Positions 1-8,180 of a stretch of DNA of 64,000 nucleotides are shown here, one piece after another. The notes below the pieces were generated by a model. It was not told where the DNA came from and searched no databases. It saw nothing but the letters and a program-made list of their open reading frames with translations. Positions within the stretch are counted from its first letter, which is position 1. Every line of letters starts with the position of its first letter. The position numbers and the translations under genes were made by a program. The stretch comes from Imperialibacter sp. EC-SDR9. Its GTDB lineage: Bacteria > Bacteroidota > Bacteroidia > Cytophagales > Cyclobacteriaceae. Location of the stretch: the NCBI RefSeq assembly GCF_902498805.1, contig NZ_LR701637.1, forward strand, positions 62,001-126,000, read 5' to 3'.

Positions 1-1
1 A

Positions 2-562
2 CTCAGCCTGGTGCTCACACTGGTAGTTTCGGCTATTGCTGACAAGTTTGTGTCTCTCGATCACTCCAGCGCTGAAGACCTGGCACTTTATGCTTTTGGC
101 ATGGTAGCACTTATTGAGGAAGGAAGCAAATATCTTTTCGTAAGGTACTTCCTTTATCCACACAAAGAATTCAACGAACCCTTCGACGGCATTATCTACG
201 CAGTAATGGTGAGCATGGGATTTGCTACGGTGGAGAATCTTTTCTACGTGTTTGAGGGCGGTGTAAGCATTGCCATCATGCGAATGTTTACCGCTGTGCC
301 AGCACATGCTACTTTTGCGGTGCTCATGGGTTTCTTTTTGGGTAAAGCGAAGTTTCAACACAAAAAAGCTGCTTTCGGCCTTATTGGACTGGGGGCTGCC
401 ACCATTTTGCACGGCGCCTACGATTATTTTCTTTTCATGGATCATGTGCCCGGCATTTGGCTGGGTGCCGTTGTTTCTCTGGTTATCGGGCTTTATCTGT
501 CAAAACGAGCCATCAAAATGCACCAGGAAGTTTCGCCGTTCAAACCACTTACAGGGCTTTAG
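2..562 (+). CDS. PrsW-family intramembrane metalloprotease, 5' truncated
   Basis: This is a polytopic membrane protein whose reading frame stays open to the left edge of the window, so the N-terminus is missing. The GTG at position 11 is only the first possible start inside the window. Motifs of the PrsW/CAAX-protease-like clan are visible: an EEGSK glutamate pair, GFATVEN, a histidine in VPAHATFA, and a second histidine in HGAYDYF near the C-terminus. Together these would form the intramembrane metal site. Known PrsW proteins cleave membrane substrates such as anti-sigma factors; the substrate here is unknown. The following gene starts 37 bases downstream on the same strand. Confidence 0.8.
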   Translation, partial: LSLVLTLVVSAIADKFVSLDHSSAEDLALYAFGMVALIEEGSKYLFVRYFLYPHKEFNEPFDGIIYAVMVSMGFATVENLFYVFEGGVSIAIMRMFTAVPAHATFAVLMGFFLGKAKFQHKKAAFGLIGLGAATILHGAYDYFLFMDHVPGIWLGAVVSLVIGLYLSKRAIKMHQEVSPFKPLTGL

Positions 563-599
563 CTGTTGACAACCAGGAAGAAGCGTCGTAAATTTTAAC

Positions 600-1208
600 A
601 TGAATATTCCTGAAACCACCAAATTGAAGATACATCAGCTGATTGCTGACGGCAAAAAGCTAGAAGCGGTTAAGTACGTAAAGGAACAATTTGGCCTGGC
701 GCTTAAGGACGCACTAAAACTTGTGGAGGCCTTGGAGAAAGAGGTTCCACTTTCGGGGAGTGGCTATCAAAAAAGACCTTTTGTCCGTACCAGTTTTTCC
801 AGGCCGGACAAAGTCTTCTACATTCTTTCCAGGGTATTTCTGGGTGTGGCTTTTCTTCTGTTTGCCATCGGTGCCGCTATTGCCTACGACACCAACGAGG
901 AGCTGAACCATGCACTGCAATTGCAGGGGAGAGTAGCGGAATTTGCCTACGGTTCCGATGGAGGCTCCATACCCGTGGTGGAATTTACCCACAAGGGTAA
1001 AAAACAAAGAGTACAGGGCTCGGTGGCCTCCACTCCCCCGGCCTACGATATCGGCGAGCCGGTAAAAGTATTTGTGATCACAAGTGAAGGCTACGAAAAG
1101 ATAAGAATCGACGGCATTTTTGAGCTTTGGATAGCGCCCATTATCCTCACCTTCATTGGCACTATTTTTCTTTTTATCGGAGGTGGCATGTACGCCGTGA
1201 GCAGATAG
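600..1208 (+). CDS. L12 C-terminal-like domain fused to a DUF3592 membrane protein
   Basis: This 202-residue protein has two parts. Residues about 6-48 form a helical segment (VKEQFGLALKDALKLVE) resembling the C-terminal domain of ribosomal protein L7/L12, with its pattern of a short helix, then 'GL.LK.A..LV'. Residues about 72-200 are DUF3592-like: a first membrane helix at 72-96, an extracytoplasmic beta-rich loop containing GRVAEF and VVEFTHKGK, and a second membrane helix at 176-200. No catalytic residues are evident and the function is unknown. The L12-like segment should face the cytoplasm. It may share a transcript with the PrsW-like gene 37 bases upstream. Confidence 0.7.
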   Translation: MNIPETTKLKIHQLIADGKKLEAVKYVKEQFGLALKDALKLVEALEKEVPLSGSGYQKRPFVRTSFSRPDKVFYILSRVFLGVAFLLFAIGAAIAYDTNEELNHALQLQGRVAEFAYGSDGGSIPVVEFTHKGKKQRVQGSVASTPPAYDIGEPVKVFVITSEGYEKIRIDGIFELWIAPIILTFIGTIFLFIGGGMYAVSR

Positions 1209-1266
1209 TTTTATCTCTCCATTAAACCTTTTGTGTGTTTGTGTATCTAATTAGAAAACAACAAAC

Positions 1267-1686
1267 ATGAAAAGGATAGCAATCACATTTATCGGTGTAA
1301 TGGTAGCAGCTACCACACTGATGGCACAGGAGGAGCAGAGCTCGGCAAAAACTAAACATCGTGCTCAAAGAACTCCTGAAGAAAGAGCGCAAGAAATGAC
1401 CACCCGGCTAAAAGAAGAGCTTAATCTCACCGACCAGCAGTCGGAAGAGCTTTATGCCATTCACTTAAAATACGGAGAAGAGCGCAAAGGCGTGATGGAT
1501 GCTGGCAAAGAAGAACGTGAAGCCCAAAGAAATGAGATCAAAAGCATCAATGACAAGCAAAAAGCAGAGATGAAGAGCGTTCTGACCGAGGAGCAGGTGG
1601 CCAAGCTCGATCAATTGCAGGAAAAAAGGGCACACAGAAGGGGCGACAGACCACAAAGAGGTCAAAGGCGCAGGGGCAGAGGGTAA
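1267..1686 (+). CDS. Periplasmic LTxxQ (Spy/CpxP-like) protein
   Basis: A 139-residue exported protein with a signal peptide at residues 1-20 (cleavage after LMA). It is charged and helical, with LTDQQ at 54-58 and LTEEQ at 106-110, the repeated LTxxQ signature of the Spy/CpxP family. Those proteins are periplasmic, bind unfolded protein and often act in envelope-stress responses. The last 20 residues form an Arg/Gly-rich basic tail, which is unusual for Spy and may bind nucleic acid or anionic polymer (inference). The gene converges on the next gene with only 9 bases between the stop codons. Confidence 0.7.
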   Translation: MKRIAITFIGVMVAATTLMAQEEQSSAKTKHRAQRTPEERAQEMTTRLKEELNLTDQQSEELYAIHLKYGEERKGVMDAGKEEREAQRNEIKSINDKQKAEMKSVLTEEQVAKLDQLQEKRAHRRGDRPQRGQRRRGRG

Positions 1687-1695
1687 AGCTATCGG

Positions 1696-2385
1696 TTAGT
1701 AGGCTACCTGAATGTCTGTTATCTCCATTTGGTAAAAACCGGCATTGCGAGAACTGGCAAACCAGGTGCCTTCATAGTTTTGCCAATTCTCCCAGCTGAA
1801 TTCTACTCCCCCAACGGGGATAATTTTCACCCAGAGCTTCCACGCCCTTGGTTTGAAGTTTTCATCCAGCAGCCAGAGGTAGCTATCGCCCGGGGTAACT
1901 CCACCCGAGGTGTAGGTAACCAGCAGTGCAGGCCCCTCCGCTGTTTCTACCAGTCGCCGCTCAGTGCCGGGGTCTCTTACTTTAAATGGCGCCACGAGCC
2001 AGAATGAATCATTGGCAAAATACGTCCATGCTGTTTGAATAGCGTCATGCAGTTCGTCGCCATCGAGCGGCTTCCCTTTTTCAATGGCCGAGCCGTCGAA
2101 ATTGTCGGGAGAAAATTCTACTGCTACATCGTCCCAGTGAACGGTGACAATGTTTTCGTGCTTGTCCCACACGTAGTGATGCCTTCCGGCAAAAGTCCAC
2201 GAAAGTGTTTTGATCTGCTGATAGGCATCATAGTCGATAGCTGCCAGCATTTTATCAGTCAGAGCCTCTGCTTCCGGGCCTTCTTCTTCCTCGGGCAAGG
2301 GGTCGCTTACGATCCAAACAGCACCAGCTCCCAGCAATACCAAACCGAACAAAACAATCCCTGCAATCTTCAACACCTTCATCAT
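1696..2385 (-). CDS. Membrane-anchored protein of an unknown family, paralogue of the lipoprotein at 21100
   Basis: A 229-residue protein with one N-terminal membrane helix or uncleaved signal (residues 3-27) followed by an acidic linker and an extracytoplasmic domain. I do not recognise a named family. It shares ordered motifs with the lipoprotein at 21100-21900: a W-F-G/A-R-[KH]H-x-x-WDK block, an NDS/F-W motif, PFK-[VL]-[RK]D-G, and a GVTP-G/D motif. The two are therefore divergent paralogues in one genome. The all-beta look suggests a LolA-like or lipocalin-like fold, but that is inference. It ends 9 bases from the convergent LTxxQ gene and starts 35 bases beyond the stop of the PIG-L gene. 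Confidence 0.6.
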   Translation of the reverse strand: MMKVLKIAGIVLFGLVLLGAGAVWIVSDPLPEEEEGPEAEALTDKMLAAIDYDAYQQIKTLSWTFAGRHHYVWDKHENIVTVHWDDVAVEFSPDNFDGSAIEKGKPLDGDELHDAIQTAWTYFANDSFWLVAPFKVRDPGTERRLVETAEGPALLVTYTSGGVTPGDSYLWLLDENFKPRAWKLWVKIIPVGGVEFSWENWQNYEGTWFASSRNAGFYQMEITDIQVAY

Positions 2386-2420
2386 AGCATTGAAACTGAA
2401 GACTGCCGGAAAAGTTCACG

Positions 2421-3299
2421 TTATTTCAGCATCGGGAACAGGGTCCTTATCTCTTCGTCGTTGGGTTGGCGGCCGTATTCGCAGATTTCGAAGGTTTCTA
2501 CATTGGTGGCTTTGGCCACCCGGTCTTTGCCATACCACTTTTCAATGGCCTTTTTAGCCTCGGCTGAAGGAGGCCTCACCGACTTTTTGGTCAGCCAGGC
2601 TTTTCTTGCTTCAGCACCTTCGGGCACCTGATCGGCATAGCCACCTATCCAGGGCAGCCACTCGTAAAACTGCGATACGTGGGCGTCCAGCGCATAGCCT
2701 TTTTGCTCCGTTACCTCGGTAATGTCCACAGCGATATCTGGTCGGAAAGGATTAGGGCGCTGAAAGCCATCATAGCCGTAAAGGAAAACGGGGTTCTTTT
2801 TCAGCGCAGGCACCTCCGGCGCAATATTGGGTACTGCCACCATGTAGGCAGCATCCTGCACCAGCACACCCGTGTAACGATGGTCGGGGTGGTAATCGTT
2901 GGGCCGGGGAGCAATCACGATGTCGGCATTCCACTTACGGATTTCCCTGATTACCTGCAGGCGAACATCCAGGCTGGGTACCAGCTCGCCATCATGGTTG
3001 CCCAGCACCACATATTCAGCAATGCCAAAGCGCCGGGCTGCTTCCTGTGCTTCGGCAATTCTGCGTTTAGCCAGGGCACCGCCTCCGGTAGTTTGATGGC
3101 CGGCATCTCCATTGGTGAGGGAAACAAATTTGACCTGGTGGCCCATTTTAGCAAAAAGAATGGCAGTGCCACCCTCGTCCTGATCGCAGTCGTCGGGGTG
3201 GGCGCCCAGCACCACGATGCGCAGCGGTGTGGCTGTTTGCGCAGCGGCAAAACCAATGGTAATGAAAGCAAAGAGAAGGGTGAGAAGATGTTTTTTCAT
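2421..3299 (-). CDS. Exported PIG-L/LmbE-family deacetylase
   Basis: A 292-residue zinc-dependent N-acetyl hydrolase of the PIG-L/LmbE superfamily. The family removes acetyl groups from N-acetylglucosamine-containing compounds; the substrate here is unknown. The metal-binding AHPDD motif is at residues 33-37 and the second signature HPDH at 137-140. I chose the start at 3299 because it gives a standard signal peptide (residues 1-20, ending AAA-Q), whereas the longer frame from 3341 adds a non-signal extension. An exported PIG-L enzyme is common in Bacteroidetes and suggests action on periplasmic or environmental glycans. Confidence 0.85.
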   Translation of the reverse strand: MKKHLLTLLFAFITIGFAAAQTATPLRIVVLGAHPDDCDQDEGGTAILFAKMGHQVKFVSLTNGDAGHQTTGGGALAKRRIAEAQEAARRFGIAEYVVLGNHDGELVPSLDVRLQVIREIRKWNADIVIAPRPNDYHPDHRYTGVLVQDAAYMVAVPNIAPEVPALKKNPVFLYGYDGFQRPNPFRPDIAVDITEVTEQKGYALDAHVSQFYEWLPWIGGYADQVPEGAEARKAWLTKKSVRPPSAEAKKAIEKWYGKDRVAKATNVETFEICEYGRQPNDEEIRTLFPMLK

Positions 3300-3335
3300 A
3301 AGTAGGTGGTTTAAAGCATAATCATCATTAATACA

Positions 3336-3444
3336 CGTCACCTCGAACCGACGCAGGAGGGAGAGGTCTCCCCAACGAGCGTCTGCTCATTTTTAAGAGC
3401 CTTCATGCCTGACCGACGCCTTTTTGTTTCGGATCGAATTGACG
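3336..3444. repeat. REP-like imperfect palindromic element
   Basis: The left end (CGTCACCTCGA, 3336-3346) and right end (TCGAATTGACG, 3434-3444) are inverted copies matching at 9 of 11 positions. Inside the left half is GAGAGGTCTC, a partial palindrome. The wording 'GTCACCTCGA...GAGAGGTCTC' resembles interspersed intergenic repeats I associate with Bacteroidetes genomes (recollection, not a search). It fills the gap between the PIG-L deacetylase and the KAP NTPase gene. No second copy was noticed in the window. Confidence 0.45.
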
Positions 3445-3526
3445 CTGGATAAGGTAAAGAATTTCCGGCAGAGAATGGTTAGACTTTATTATAGCGGTAG
3501 AAGGTGGCGTTATGATACTGGCTTGG

Positions 3527-6412
3527 CTAAGAAAGCTTTTGAATCAATTCAACTGTAAGCCAGCCTTTCACATACTTATTGAAGGCAGAATTTGTCTTTT
3601 TAATATTGTCCAGTTCATTTGGATTCTTTTTTAATGCGTAGGAGTATGAGGGCCATCGAGAAGAAACGATAAGCCATTTGATTAAGCTTGGTTGCGAAAT
3701 GTCAGCCAAGGTTTTGCCCTCCAAAAAAAGAGAGTTTCTTGCTAATGAGTAGTTGTTGATAAACCGCTTGATACTTCGAGCGTTCGGTTCGAGATCATTT
3801 TCATGCTCTATCAAAACATGGCTTATATCTTTTTTTAAATCCAGCTCAGATAGCTTTTCTGATGCACTGATTCTCAAAGCCTGCTGATTTACGTTAGCCT
3901 TATTTTTATTAACCTGTATTATGTTACTGAGTTCAGTCTCGGAAGTGGCTTGCTTGATTTCGTCAGCTATTTCGTTGGAATTCTTCATACCTTGGTTCGA
4001 AGAGGTGTCTATGTTCAGAAGATGCCTCAAATATTGTCCTTTGGCTTCTGGCGACATCGTGGGTACGGCTGTTGACATCTGAAATACCTTGGCTAAGAAT
4101 GAATCTCCAAGAGAATGACCAGCTTTGTCATGCTTAAAAGCTGAATAGTGAACCTCGAAGCAGGTGGAAATCCATTGTCCATCACCAGCAATGATGTAGA
4201 GTACCTTTTGATCTTTAAAAAGGGTTTGTATACCTTCTAGCAGCCCAACTGTAGTTCCTTCACGACACCTATCGAGGTCGTCTATGAAGATCGCTGTATT
4301 CTTGCTCGAAATAGAAACGATATTTTTAAAGTAGCTCTTCAAGCTATCCATGGGGTCAGATAGCTTCTTATAAAAGCTGTCTTCTGGCTTGGAAGACCCA
4401 GAAAGAATGGTATTCACAACAAAGTTCGATGTGGCCCAAATTCCTCCGAATATGGTTATTGACAGCCCAACAATTTTTAGCCAAGACTCGGTGGTTGGCT
4501 CAAACGAGAATAGCCAGCCAGACCCAAATGAATTGAATAGAATATAAAGCGCAAAAGCGATTAAGACAGTGGATAAAAGGACTGCTTTATTTGGCAAAAC
4601 TACCTTCCACTTAAAGTTATACCACGTTAAGCACATTCTACGAAACTCGATCGACTCGGATGAAAGAGTCGCTTGATATAGTTTATATAAAAGAACCCAC
4701 CAAGGTTTCTCGAGATGCTGATTTTGCCATGCGTTATAACGAACGACAGTCCACTTATCCTCTTGGAGATTTAATTCGAGCATGTCTAGAATGCTTGATT
4801 TTCCACTACCCCACTCGCCATCCAGGTGAATCGTATAGGAATCTTGGTTATCTGTCTCTTTCCAATATCTTTCTATATGTGACTTTAAAGCATTTACAAA
4901 GGGTTTTCTGAGTAACTGGTCATCAACAGTTGATCCATCGCCCTGAAGTCTAACGACTTCGTTTATTTGCTCAGTAGGTTCTTTTGGAGAATCTGTTGTC
5001 GATGGCGTTGGAAAAAAAATGCTCTCAAAATTCTCTTTCCCAATTGCACTGATTATCAAAATAGCGTCCTCCTCACTGAGGACTTCTATTGCGTTGTTTA
5101 GTCTTGAAAGATTATCCAAGCTAAATTGCTGTTTGTAATGCCACTGAACCAGAAGCTTTTTACCGTCTCTCGGGTTTCCGTACACCACCCCAACTGCTTG
5201 TACCTTTAGTAGTCCATTTTTGGCTACACTTTTTAGAAATAGAATGTCGCCAACGCCGACTCCTTTTACAACGTCCAGATAACGATCAACATATGGGTTC
5301 TCCCAGAAGCCATTAGATATCATGGATTTAGCTCGGTTTTTGTCGCCTTGCACAGACGTGACAACATAAAACTTTAAAAACCTTGCTTCCTCTATCGGAG
5401 TAAAGAACAATTTACTCCTGTTTGTAGAATAAACATAAAGGGGTTGTCTGCCTTCGCCATCCTTTTCAAAAATGAACCCCTGGATATTATCCTCTTTATA
5501 TCCTTCCTTTCTCAAAGCATCGCTGTGCGGCGATGTGCTATAGAAGTGGTCGACAATCGGACTTTTTTTAGGGCCATGAAAACGCCGGAGAGGTATTGTC
5601 CCTTCCAGATTGTCTGTGAACACATACCAATCTTTTTGTATCTCAGCTTTTTTTAATCTATTGCCTTTCAAGTCCTCATTAGTATCGTCTGGGTAAATTG
5701 TGTAAAAAACCTTCTTGTTAGTTAAGTCGGTCGTAAACTCAACCAAAGGAACCGTGCCGGGCGTTCCCTTAATTAATACATATCCTGTGATTCCCTGGCA
5801 ATCGTAGCCTAGGTTGATGAGGTTGCTATCCGGGAAATTCATCGAAAGTGCGTGAAGCGTTTCTTCAAAGTCATTTTCTTTAGAGCCCATGTTAAAGATA
5901 GCTTCTGCCCACAACGAAAATGCGGAACGAATTTTCTGATGACTTAAAACGCTTTCGCTTTTTATCGTTGGAAAAGAATTTATTTTAAAAGTCCACTGAT
6001 TTCTGATCCAGGAGAAGTAAGGTTTTTTCTTAGAAGAGATGGAATTTACACTAATAGTTAGTGGCCCCTCATTAATTCTACCCTTAATCTCAATTGCATC
6101 TTTTTTAAACCCCCAGCGGTTTAAAATATCAAGTACTTCACCAATTTCGAGCTGTAAAGAATTGTAGTCCGGAAGAAGTTTGGCCTCCACATATTTTATT
6201 CCCGCTGGAATGATTCTTCCCTCAACTGGACTAGGGGATAACTTGGATTGAATTAACCCCCTTGTAGTGAGATCCGCAGCAATGTCCTTTAGTTCTTGTT
6301 CAGGCTTGTTGATATTATTATTCGCAAGAATTTGAGGAAGCCCGTAATTTTTGGATTTGTCTTGTGTGTAAAGGCTGAGTAGAATTATGTCTTCTATTTC
6401 TTGAAGCGTCAT
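3527..6412 (-). CDS. Large multidomain KAP-family P-loop NTPase, candidate defence protein
   Basis: A 961-residue protein. Residues 1-80 look like a winged helix. Residues about 272-338 resemble DUF5648 repeats (IPLRRFHGP, DHFYSTSP, PLYVYSTN, LFFTP). Residues about 346-427 resemble the EVE/PUA-like domain found in McrB-type ATPases (GVGVGDILFLKS, AVGVVYGNPRDGKKL, VQW). Residues about 505-961 are a KAP NTPase: Walker A GEWGSGKSS at 532-540, Walker B IFIDDLDRC around 708-716 with D711/D712, and two membrane helices near 605-630 and 644-667 inserted between them, as is typical of KAP proteins. KAP proteins include the phage-exclusion protein PifA. The gene is visibly AT-richer than its neighbours, suggesting transfer. 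The NTPase assignment is firm; the N-terminal domain calls are by motif recall. Confidence 0.85.
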   Translation of the reverse strand: MTLQEIEDIILLSLYTQDKSKNYGLPQILANNNINKPEQELKDIAADLTTRGLIQSKLSPSPVEGRIIPAGIKYVEAKLLPDYNSLQLEIGEVLDILNRWGFKKDAIEIKGRINEGPLTISVNSISSKKKPYFSWIRNQWTFKINSFPTIKSESVLSHQKIRSAFSLWAEAIFNMGSKENDFEETLHALSMNFPDSNLINLGYDCQGITGYVLIKGTPGTVPLVEFTTDLTNKKVFYTIYPDDTNEDLKGNRLKKAEIQKDWYVFTDNLEGTIPLRRFHGPKKSPIVDHFYSTSPHSDALRKEGYKEDNIQGFIFEKDGEGRQPLYVYSTNRSKLFFTPIEEARFLKFYVVTSVQGDKNRAKSMISNGFWENPYVDRYLDVVKGVGVGDILFLKSVAKNGLLKVQAVGVVYGNPRDGKKLLVQWHYKQQFSLDNLSRLNNAIEVLSEEDAILIISAIGKENFESIFFPTPSTTDSPKEPTEQINEVVRLQGDGSTVDDQLLRKPFVNALKSHIERYWKETDNQDSYTIHLDGEWGSGKSSILDMLELNLQEDKWTVVRYNAWQNQHLEKPWWVLLYKLYQATLSSESIEFRRMCLTWYNFKWKVVLPNKAVLLSTVLIAFALYILFNSFGSGWLFSFEPTTESWLKIVGLSITIFGGIWATSNFVVNTILSGSSKPEDSFYKKLSDPMDSLKSYFKNIVSISSKNTAIFIDDLDRCREGTTVGLLEGIQTLFKDQKVLYIIAGDGQWISTCFEVHYSAFKHDKAGHSLGDSFLAKVFQMSTAVPTMSPEAKGQYLRHLLNIDTSSNQGMKNSNEIADEIKQATSETELSNIIQVNKNKANVNQQALRISASEKLSELDLKKDISHVLIEHENDLEPNARSIKRFINNYSLARNSLFLEGKTLADISQPSLIKWLIVSSRWPSYSYALKKNPNELDNIKKTNSAFNKYVKGWLTVELIQKLS

Positions 6413-6483
6413 TCAGGTCTAGTTTAAGCAGTTCTATAACGATGAATTTAATAGTTTCTGCGCATTAATTGAGTTGCGAAACT

Positions 6484-7503
6484 TCAAACCACCGGATGAT
6501 CCTTCCAAGGGCTCTCTGCCTTGATAAACCGCCAGTCGAAATAGTCTTTCACCGCTTTGGTACCGCTTTTCGTTAGCTCTTCAATTTTGTGGGCAGGCAG
6601 GCTGAAATCTGAGGTGCGTACGTCGAGGGTATCAATGAACACCGTCCTGTTCCAGTCCTCCCCCTGCAGGTGGGCTTTGTTGGCGGCCTCCATCATAAAG
6701 TCGAGCAGGGCCACGGCATAGGTTTTTAGGTTTTTGACATCGGCCGGCGGCGTGGCCCAGTCACGTTTCGCATAGGTGATCACGTCTTTGCTGTCGAGCC
6801 GGAAGCCGAGCGTTTCCATGTTGAGGATGTTTCCGTCCTTACCGGCCAGGGCGTTAACAGGGTTGGAAACGTACTCAGGCTTGTCAAACAAGTTCACGGG
6901 GTAGTTGTAGCTCACGCCACCATCGACCATCACATTGTTGCCATTTTTGAACGCCGCAAAAAACACTGGCAGCGACATCGACATGCGCACCACCCTTCTG
7001 ACAGGGATCGACTTGTGGGCTTCATTTTCATGCGAAAATACCTCCGCTTTTTGTTCCGACAGATTGGTTACGGCCATGTAGAGGTATTTGAAGGCCGTGT
7101 TGCCGCCTTTGATGGCGTCGTCGAGGTCGCCGAAAGTGAAGTCTTTGGTACCTGTTTGCTTTTTCACCACCTCGCCAATCCATTCCATAAAGTCGTCGCC
7201 TTTGTACCAGCCGAACTTGCTGAACATCCGCATAGCGTTGCCAATCAGCCCGTTGCCATCCTGAAAATCGGCAAAGTTGGTGGTGCTGATGAGCTCGCCT
7301 ACCTGGGCAGGCGTGCAACCGAGGGCAAGCGTGCAGGCATTGATAGCACCGGCAGAGGTGCCGGCCACCCGCTGCAGGTGATCCAGCATGCCCAGCTTTT
7401 GCAGCTCATCGAGCGCACCGCCATAGGCGATGCCTTTTACACCGCCGCCTTCAAATACGAGGTTTCTAAACCCAAATGAGGTTGATTTAATAGTTTTTGC
7501 CAT
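6484..7503 (-). CDS. Cytoplasmic patatin-like phospholipase
   Basis: A 339-residue patatin. The oxyanion loop GGGVKG is at residues 19-24, the nucleophile elbow GTSAG at 48-52 (Ser50), and the catalytic aspartate in DGG at Asp194, so the Ser-Asp dyad is intact. Enzymes with this fold hydrolyse acyl chains from phospholipids. There is no signal peptide and no beta-barrel, unlike the second patatin at 51927, so this one should act in the cytoplasm or be delivered by another route. It lies 11 bases downstream of an endolysin-like amidase, almost certainly on one transcript, and 71 bases from the start of the KAP NTPase gene. Pairing a lipase with a wall hydrolase suggests an effector or lysis function (inference). 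Confidence 0.88.
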   Translation of the reverse strand: MAKTIKSTSFGFRNLVFEGGGVKGIAYGGALDELQKLGMLDHLQRVAGTSAGAINACTLALGCTPAQVGELISTTNFADFQDGNGLIGNAMRMFSKFGWYKGDDFMEWIGEVVKKQTGTKDFTFGDLDDAIKGGNTAFKYLYMAVTNLSEQKAEVFSHENEAHKSIPVRRVVRMSMSLPVFFAAFKNGNNVMVDGGVSYNYPVNLFDKPEYVSNPVNALAGKDGNILNMETLGFRLDSKDVITYAKRDWATPPADVKNLKTYAVALLDFMMEAANKAHLQGEDWNRTVFIDTLDVRTSDFSLPAHKIEELTKSGTKAVKDYFDWRFIKAESPWKDHPVV

Positions 7504-7514
7504 AGTAGGAAAGG

Positions 7515-8180
7515 TTATGCTTGAAGAAGAGATTCGAGGTAGTCTTTAGTTTTTGCGCCATACACCCCGTCGATTTTGAGGAAGCCGCTCTGGCTTTGCA
7601 CCATGCGCAGGGCTTCGGCTGTTTTTTCACCAAAAAAGCCGTCGGAAGTACCGGCATCGAAGCCAGCGATTTTCAGGGCATCTTGTAGCTGCACCACGGC
7701 CGCTCCCTTGTTGCCCTTTTTGAGAGGAGGCTTAGGGAGAATGAATTGTTTTTCGGTGGTAAGCCTGCGGTAGCCAAGCACCTTGGAGGAATCGAAGCCG
7801 GAAATGGACACCATGTTGGCCTGATTACCACCAAGTGTATAGCATCTGGTTCCGTCAGAGGAGGTGCCCACGTAAATGCCCACATGGCCTTCCCACGATT
7901 CGATGGCCTTGCGCCAGTAAACGATGATATCTCCGGGCTCGGGCTGGGTAGTAACGGTGCCGACCGCCAGCCAGCTCCGGGCATTGAGTTTGGTGCTCCG
8001 CTTGAGGCCTGCCTTCAGGCAGCACCAGCTCAAAAAAATACTGCACCAGGCAGTTTCGTCGTCTTTTACGTCCTGGAATCCGGCCTCACTGGCGTATTGG
8101 AGAATGCGTGCATTGTGTGCCTGCCCTGGAATTTCCTTTACTCCAATCTCAGCACAAGCGATCTTTATCAGCTCTTGCAT
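7515..8180 (-). CDS. Endolysin-like amidase: TIGR02594/CHAP-type domain plus peptidoglycan-binding domain
   Basis: A 221-residue protein with no signal peptide. Residues 1-140 match the TIGR02594 (NlpC/P60-CHAP clan) pattern, with a likely triad Cys46 (TAWCSIF), His99 (EGHVGIY) and Asn119 (LGGNQ). Residues about 153-220 are a PG_binding_1 domain (LKKGNKGAAVVQLQ, DGFFGEKT, DGVYGAKT). The family cleaves peptide bonds in peptidoglycan and is common among phage endolysins and secreted effectors. As the first gene of a two-gene unit with the patatin, it may need a holin, lysis or a secretion machine to reach the wall. Several Bacteroidetes chromosomes carry such genes outside prophages, so a phage origin is not certain. 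Confidence 0.85.
   Translation of the reverse strand: MQELIKIACAEIGVKEIPGQAHNARILQYASEAGFQDVKDDETAWCSIFLSWCCLKAGLKRSTKLNARSWLAVGTVTTQPEPGDIIVYWRKAIESWEGHVGIYVGTSSDGTRCYTLGGNQANMVSISGFDSSKVLGYRRLTTEKQFILPKPPLKKGNKGAAVVQLQDALKIAGFDAGTSDGFFGEKTAEALRMVQSQSGFLKIDGVYGAKTKDYLESLLQA

Noticed and set aside
2035-2631. Long plus-strand open frame of 198 codons
   Set aside because: It lies antisense across the membrane-anchored protein and PIG-L genes, has no family signature and follows their codon periodicity as a shadow.
3342-3526. tRNA gene suggested by 'CTCGAACC' wording
   Set aside because: No acceptor, anticodon or T-loop pairing could be built; the wording belongs to the palindromic repeat element.
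7515-8180. Prophage remnant based on the endolysin-like gene
   Set aside because: No integrase, capsid, tail, holin or attachment repeats were seen on either side within the window.
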